Position numbers and translations under genes: made by a program. This document shows, piece after piece, positions 21,201-24,397 of a stretch of 24,397 nt of DNA; the stretch's first letter is position 1; every line of letters begins with the position of its first letter. Origin of the DNA: a virus. A model generated the notes under the pieces. That model was given only the letters and a program-made list of their open reading frames with translations, had not been told where the DNA came from and searched no databases. The DNA lies in IMG/VR virus record IMGVR_UViG_3300025101_000181, positions 1 through 24,397 of that record; one strand, given 5' to 3'.

Positions 21201-23538
21201 ATTGTTCTTGAAAGATAATTTTGCGGTTGAAAGTGTAGCTATCACATCTACTGGTAGAAACTACCTCACACCACCAAACTTTGTTGTATATAATAGTAAG
21301 ACTGATACCATAAACAATAGTGCAGAATTCAGTGCAGATCTTGTAGGTGGATCTGTTTCTAGCATCAAAGTCATATCACCTGGCGGTAATCTTAGTTCAG
21401 GTGATGTTGAATTGTACGCTGTCAATAACACTAATGGTGTTGGTATTATAAGTGCATCATACTCTGATCCAAATGTAACTCTAACATTACAAACTCCCCT
21501 CACAGGATTTACCACCGCAATACCTCTTCCATTTGAAAAAGGTGATAAAGTATTTGTTGAAAACGTGGGTGTATCTTCTGGTAATGGATATAATTCTGCA
21601 AACTATGGATATAACTCATTTACTATTACAGGTGTAAACACAGCGTTTGGTAATGTAAATGAAGCGACGATAACTTACCAAGTTGATAAAAATCCTGGTG
21701 CGTTTGATTTGGGTAAATATGGTGTTGTAATTAAAGACAAAGATCTTGCTAAATTCAAGGTAAATCTTATTGAAAGTAAATTCTTGAATGGTGAACCTGT
21801 TGTTTCATCTTCAGGTAAAGAATCAAGAGTAATAGTTGGTGAAGGTAAAACTAGAAATGTTCTTAGAGTTGATTCTTTGGTGGGATTCAACACAGGTGAT
21901 GTTGTAACAGGAAAGTTTTCTAGAGCAGGTGGAACCATAGATTCCTCTCAAGCATACGGTGGATATTTCACTCTTGACACCACTGCTGAAAAATCATTTG
22001 GTTGGGCAAGAGATACAGGAAAATTGAATGATTTCTATCAAAGAGTTCAAGATAATGATTACTATCAACACTTTGCATATTCACTTAAGAGTTTTGTAGG
22101 TATCAATAGTTGGAGTGAACCAGTTGATTCTCTTGCACATATAGCAGGTTTCAAAAAACACTCAGATCTTCTTATAAATTCTGTTCCTACCACATCATCA
22201 GAACCTGCAGGTATATCATCTGGTGCAGGTAATGTAGTTGTAATTGATTCAACAGCATCATTACTTGAAAGAGTCAATTTTGATTTAGTCAGCGAGAACA
22301 CTAATCTTGATGAGAATATAAGTGACGAAATTCAATTCTTGACTGGAAAATTTGGTGATGGTCTTATTTGTAAATCTAATAGAGTGCTTCAATTAGATGA
22401 CATCAGTCCTCAGTTTTACTCAGATCCAAACCTTATAAGATCAGTTGAACTTGATACGTTTGACATGTTGACAGGAGGTCCTGGTGGTGATGGTATAAGT
22501 GCTATCAAATACTACGCACAAGTTACTCTTGATGTGTCAGCAGGCATAGCATTCAATGCAACTCAATATTCAGAATTTGTGGTTTTCCATGATGGCACAA
22601 ACGCTTATCTAAACACTTATTCAGAACTTTCTGATCAAGATGATTTGGGTGAATTTATAACTGAAACAAACGGTGCTCTAGCGAGTGTTTTATATGTACC
22701 TGCTAACTCAGCATTAGAATATGACATAACATTCCATAAAGAAATAATCACAAATGGTGTAGGTGTAGCATCCACTGCATTTGGATTGATGGAGTATAAA
22801 GGAGTTACTAAGACTCTCGCAGTAAGTAATACTTTACAGGATGTTGATGAGATTGATACAACCATGTATAAGTCTGGAAGTATACTCGTATCAGCAAGAG
22901 GACCTGAGGGTGAAAAGGAGATAGATGAGTTCTTATGGCTGGCAGACGGTGCTAACAACGTACTGTTCACTAATATAGGTAATATGGATGCAGACACAGA
23001 CATAGGTCAGTTCTCTATCAATAATGTCAGTAACGTATTGAAGTTGCAGCACACACCTCCTGTAGGCATGGCAGTGACAGTATCTTCACTTACCAGAGCA
23101 GTTGGTGTAGCACAGACACACGGTAATTCAGGTATTTTAGATAAGTATCAAGTTGGTGATACTTGTTTAGACAGCACATTTATACAACTACCTGCAAATG
23201 GTTCACCAAGTGAACAAATTATATCCGAAAAAGCATATGCAAACTACACTACATGTAGGTTCCATGTTGAAATACACAACACAACTGATGATGAGTACTC
23301 AGTATTCATAGTAGGTTCAAACTCATTTGGTGGTAATGCAACGTATAACACATATAATCATCTATTCACAGATGATACTATGAAGCGTAATATATCAAAT
23401 ACAAACATACATATTACTAGCACTAACACCCAACTAAAGTTCTTACCAGTAGCAAATAAGGCATATACGATAAGAACATATGAACTTAAGATTGATAAAC
23501 CAGACTCTGTTGCAAGCAACACAACCATAACGTACTAA
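15244..23538 (+). CDS. Giant virion structural protein with YHYH domain (2764 aa)
   Basis: Follows gene 6 directly, the position of T4 gene 7, and begins with INEIIQSQIPEVI and FLKQYYISQEYQGG, a start I associate with large cyanophage baseplate or tail proteins; equivalence to gp7 is inference. The body is built of repeated beta modules: (a) segments like VEVLNSGSGF...PPTLTV and IDIINKGAGY, recurring near residues 700-760, 1065-1115, 1360-1400 and 1920-2060; (b) H-x-F-x-x-G-x-x-[IV] modules near 565, 800, 915 and 1622; (c) a YHYH domain at about 1185-1280 (GFAYDGHPIYGPY, then DLDEHNGRFAPTPEYP). The C-terminal 400 residues contain VTLDVSAGIAFNATQYSEF, known from other cyanophage tail proteins. 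No signal peptide or transmembrane segment. It is nearly three times as long as T4 gp7 (1032). Confidence 0.85.
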   Translation: MIQTSLTKVKINEIIQSQIPEVIGDENPLLGDFLKQYYISQEYQGGAIDIAENLVEYKNLDFLNTENLIGFTSVTQYTNANDDVIYVDSTNGWPSQYGLFKINNEVITYTGIGSTSFEGCVRGFSGIENNNRTNQPEYLTFTNSGVATHAVDTRVHNLSNVFLQEFLKKIKKQVLSGFAERKLDENLDQSNFIRQSKDFYKSKGTEEAFKILFGALYGEKVEMIQPSKYIISPSDAEYTVNEVLLCELISGDPLKILGESIIQETTPLQTSGSITNVEKAVIGGNSYYKIALSKETIIGKFIQIGKTFVTKSAPVGSTVLDVDSTIGFGATGEFQFEDRTISYLGKSLTQFTDITNLTAPCGIGSTVKSGLVATSYENGDLGLPVTFNVLGVLNKFVGSAINQQEGSEINIKQLGRIENDLTYKTWIYNTASTYAIERYTLKSTNSYNFKLAAANFSLYVGDEIEVIDQTDPDNKLNGTITFVFDEDQDDSISVSVPTLDTTKKYNIRRKLKIQRGSTADVQNTYTDGISVYVASNSLPHWIIDPQKRIRPFTNVGVNTTQVEITVPDHDFYDGDLVAYSSSGIGTLTNLNEGESYYVKRVDSNTVKLAYTGENVRRGQFITAFIGDDIGSLTSHTLTPDSLFGTDLGAQKVLRKFSDPEFREVKDKTVQGGIGLFANGVEAYSYKSSDIIYFGPLQSVEVLNSGSGFDIVNPPTLTVTQDGHTGVAASVIAQVEGTLEEILVDDEGFDYEEVPTVKVIGGNNTTAIAKAKMKFVHQTVEFDSTSTGGVVNTDTDRFVFTKPHGFKHGEEIIYQNQGSSGIGIGITPGVLVDTAPYFVVKLDDFQIHISESRSKALAGIGTIDITTNGGGLQSFKTTDRRQKVDKVLVQSVGLFKNREVHTSTGINTFTDTINIPSHGFSNSEVIKYSVISGNTGIATASAIGGLTNNSEYFIKKIDNDSFRLSDNKDLASFIKLNDDGLGEHVFQDPPIFVDISGRQGISTVNATATPIIRGNINAVHVNHKGSDFGSTVINDNFKPVIEPVNGKNAFLQPFIVNGGIDQIIIKDGGEKFFSADIIIDGDGVGCKAKANISNGTITSIDIINKGAGYTQAQTTARAKTPGQGAIFSSEVKKWTINQVERYAKQGDVKEDDGFLVTPTDFIAGNPYVNYYVPRNLRNFLGDLGQDHSPILGFAYDGHPIYGPYAVVDGKKKYIESSYRKLASSRVDGPDISIYPAGFFTEDFSYVAGTGDLDEHNGRFAPTPEYPNGVYAYYTTVDSIEVNNPNSPFNNARTPVFPYIIGDTYFSKFQNFNNAYDSNQNLNIANLGLVRNTEPYNINEYEFVSQANKNTNINSIVTQTKSGIIDRIDIVTAGKNYNVGDKLIFDNQDTGGFGAVGKVSFVEGPDITNITSSITEIEDIVLVANASGVIGIHTGPIGIPDNSFVEIIGISTDTHSNLSARNVQINLKQVSTGLGVSMANVNNTGLTTSVVITDWIPDVIQGYKFKINDTLQIDNEQLKIINFDAKNNRLELLRAQNGTAGAAHTFGTKITRLENEFSYQLDKGVNLITDEDQAYYFNAEKVVGTGNTFGVGIGTTVTVAGRGGHQLVSFFNNETKDIFIPTRTIYMPRHPFKNGDKVEYSPGAGTSLTYQTEAMKRVTSAFKAPLPSEVFVQVLDNNLIGIVTTQTGIGSDLDRVMFSANVAIGNTHFFKTKKDVVTGTLRIINVTATSNNHTFERNDTLDLTIVSSATSSVTALYDPGTRFVSIGSSINPPISLTIGDTLKIDTSDVSLENTKLLFFLDQDYNKPFVGTGKSTIEVVNTGIPGDANSETSIHFTNRVPDVLYYKFVPLQNTKVIETNKEIKDYSKIFVNSSKFTGRHTILSKDTNTFSWNLFTVPEKVGYTSESQISYITNTSNVRGGVARVLLQGGGSSYDDVPQVSVASTTGSSANLKAFGSDIGRLDEVQLVDTGYDYPSDLTLQPQAAVPQVLFLKDNFAVESVAITSTGRNYLTPPNFVVYNSKTDTINNSAEFSADLVGGSVSSIKVISPGGNLSSGDVELYAVNNTNGVGIISASYSDPNVTLTLQTPLTGFTTAIPLPFEKGDKVFVENVGVSSGNGYNSANYGYNSFTITGVNTAFGNVNEATITYQVDKNPGAFDLGKYGVVIKDKDLAKFKVNLIESKFLNGEPVVSSSGKESRVIVGEGKTRNVLRVDSLVGFNTGDVVTGKFSRAGGTIDSSQAYGGYFTLDTTAEKSFGWARDTGKLNDFYQRVQDNDYYQHFAYSLKSFVGINSWSEPVDSLAHIAGFKKHSDLLINSVPTTSSEPAGISSGAGNVVVIDSTASLLERVNFDLVSENTNLDENISDEIQFLTGKFGDGLICKSNRVLQLDDISPQFYSDPNLIRSVELDTFDMLTGGPGGDGISAIKYYAQVTLDVSAGIAFNATQYSEFVVFHDGTNAYLNTYSELSDQDDLGEFITETNGALASVLYVPANSALEYDITFHKEIITNGVGVASTAFGLMEYKGVTKTLAVSNTLQDVDEIDTTMYKSGSILVSARGPEGEKEIDEFLWLADGANNVLFTNIGNMDADTDIGQFSINNVSNVLKLQHTPPVGMAVTVSSLTRAVGVAQTHGNSGILDKYQVGDTCLDSTFIQLPANGSPSEQIISEKAYANYTTCRFHVEIHNTTDDEYSVFIVGSNSFGGNATYNTYNHLFTDDTMKRNISNTNIHITSTNTQLKFLPVANKAYTIRTYELKIDKPDSVASNTTITY

Positions 23539-24397
23539 TGACATTTCAATTAGCGTCAGTCAATAAACAATTCAATACTGCAAGTGAGAGTTTTCAAACT
23601 TCTTTTAGACTCACGCATAAAGGAGATCTTTTATTTTCTCGTGAGATAAACGCAGCGTCATCGAGTGACGTAATTATTAAGAACGACACCATATCAATCA
23701 AGAATCACTTTTTCCAAACTGGTGAAGAATTGACTTATGAGGCATTTGATGGCACACCTATTGGTATAGATCATGCTAGTCCAGGTATAGGTGCTGCAAC
23801 AACTCTTCCATCATCAGTTTTTGTTATAAAAACATCGGAGAACACTTTCAAACTAGCTGCCACCAGAGACTTAGCAATATCTGCTGATAATATAGGATTT
23901 ACTACTGTAGGTTTTGGTACAACACAGAGTTTTACAACACAAAAACCAGATACAAAGTGCATTGTCACCATAGACAATGTAGTACAATCACCTCTTCTAT
24001 TGAATACTAACGTATCGACTACTTTGAAGACCACGATGTTCAATCGTGAGGCAAGATTTACTGATGTCAACAAGTTTAAGCAATATGACATCATAAAAAT
24101 GGGTAATGAGATAATGCGAATACAAGTTATTGGGTTTGGTACGCAGACAGATAATGTTTTGGTTGATCGTGCATGGATGGGAACACAGGAAGAAGCACAC
24201 TTAGTAAATGATCCAGTAAATTTGGTGCGGGGAGATTATAATATCAGAAAAAACAAAATACATTTTGCAGATACGCCTTTTGGGGGAACTAGACAAAATA
24301 TTGGAATACAATCAAGTGCGGTCAATGTGTCTGCAAGTAGATTTTCAGCATTGACTGAGATATTCAGCACTGGTACACAAATAAAACTCAGATCAAG
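23538..24397 (+). CDS. Virion structural protein, 3' truncated by the window
   Basis: The ATG overlaps the preceding stop (TAATG) and 286 codons remain open to the window edge, so the gene continues to the right. The start is MTFQLASVNKQFNTASESF. Residues of about 55-115 (HFFQTGEELTYEAFDGTPIGI, then FVIKTSENTFKLAATRDLA) match the H-x-F-x-x-G modules of the giant protein upstream, and a later NEIMRIQVIG...VDRAWMGTQEEAH segment matches its NEQLKIINFD...LLRAQNGTAGAAH. It is therefore a modular tail or baseplate protein of the same family. The exact role is unknown; by position it could correspond to a T4 gene 8 or tail-tip equivalent. Confidence 0.8.
   Translation, partial: MTFQLASVNKQFNTASESFQTSFRLTHKGDLLFSREINAASSSDVIIKNDTISIKNHFFQTGEELTYEAFDGTPIGIDHASPGIGAATTLPSSVFVIKTSENTFKLAATRDLAISADNIGFTTVGFGTTQSFTTQKPDTKCIVTIDNVVQSPLLLNTNVSTTLKTTMFNREARFTDVNKFKQYDIIKMGNEIMRIQVIGFGTQTDNVLVDRAWMGTQEEAHLVNDPVNLVRGDYNIRKNKIHFADTPFGGTRQNIGIQSSAVNVSASRFSALTEIFSTGTQIKLRS

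Noticed and set aside
17781-23003. Several minus-strand open frames of 60-120 codons within the giant gene
   Set aside because: They have no ribosome binding sites, no start context and no neighbours, and they mirror the codon bias of the plus-strand gene.
1-24397. CRISPR arrays, insertion sequences, integrase or attachment sites
   Set aside because: I saw no regularly spaced identical repeats with unique spacers, no transposase or integrase motifs and no terminal inverted repeats around a cassette.

Overview
The window looks like part of the genome of a T4-like marine myovirus, most probably a cyanomyovirus. The evidence is an AT-rich sequence, almost continuous coding, stop/start overlaps (TAATG, ATGA), and at the right end a T4-type baseplate gene series: gene 25, gene 6 and then very large virion proteins carrying YHYH-type domains, as I know them from cyanophages. 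No photosynthesis gene lies in the window, so the host is an inference. It is weakly supported by DnaA-box-like sites of the form TTTTCCACA, the form reported for cyanobacteria.

Layout. (1) 1-2150: two small hypothetical genes (2-226, 301-672), then about 600 bp of non-coding DNA (946-1543), a winged-helix DNA-binding protein gene (1544-1876) and a possible 36-residue ORF (1923-2033). About ten copies of an imperfect palindrome related to GTAWCANNTGWTAC surround the winged-helix gene. Three DnaA-box-like sites and a TTGACA-N17-TATACT promoter also lie here, so it reads as a regulatory or origin-like locus. (2) 2160-3471, minus strand: a TTGACA-N17-TATAAT promoter (3443-3471), about 300 nt of hairpin-rich RNA and a 12-bp terminator hairpin with a T-rich tail. 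The terminator stands just before a 29-residue membrane peptide gene (3038-3127) and an unrecognised 284-residue gene (2160-3014). This is either a new phage sRNA or an attenuated or riboswitch-like leader. (3) 3479-12620: an accessory island of surface or metabolite-tailoring enzymes. It holds an SGNH-hydrolase-like protein, four paralogous sulfotransferase-like proteins (one divergent from the other three), a 30-residue peptide, an unrecognised 343-residue protein, a NodU/CmcH-type carbamoyltransferase, a 2OG-Fe(II) oxygenase, a second SGNH-like protein, a GT-A type glycosyltransferase and a small acidic protein. (4) 12607-24397: a terminator, T4-type late-promoter-like motifs, and genes 25, 6, a 2764-residue virion protein and the start of a related virion protein, all coupled by TAATG overlaps.

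How the genes may work together: the overlaps in 5038-8962 and around 10994 suggest co-translation of the tailoring enzymes, possibly to decorate a glycan, a virion protein or a small molecule with sulfate, carbamoyl, hydroxyl and sugar groups. The right-hand block builds the baseplate and tail tip late in infection. The points most worth a second look are the minus-strand structured RNA, the repeat/regulator locus around 1544-1876, and the four-sulfotransferase array with its shared CATG double start at 5037-5040.
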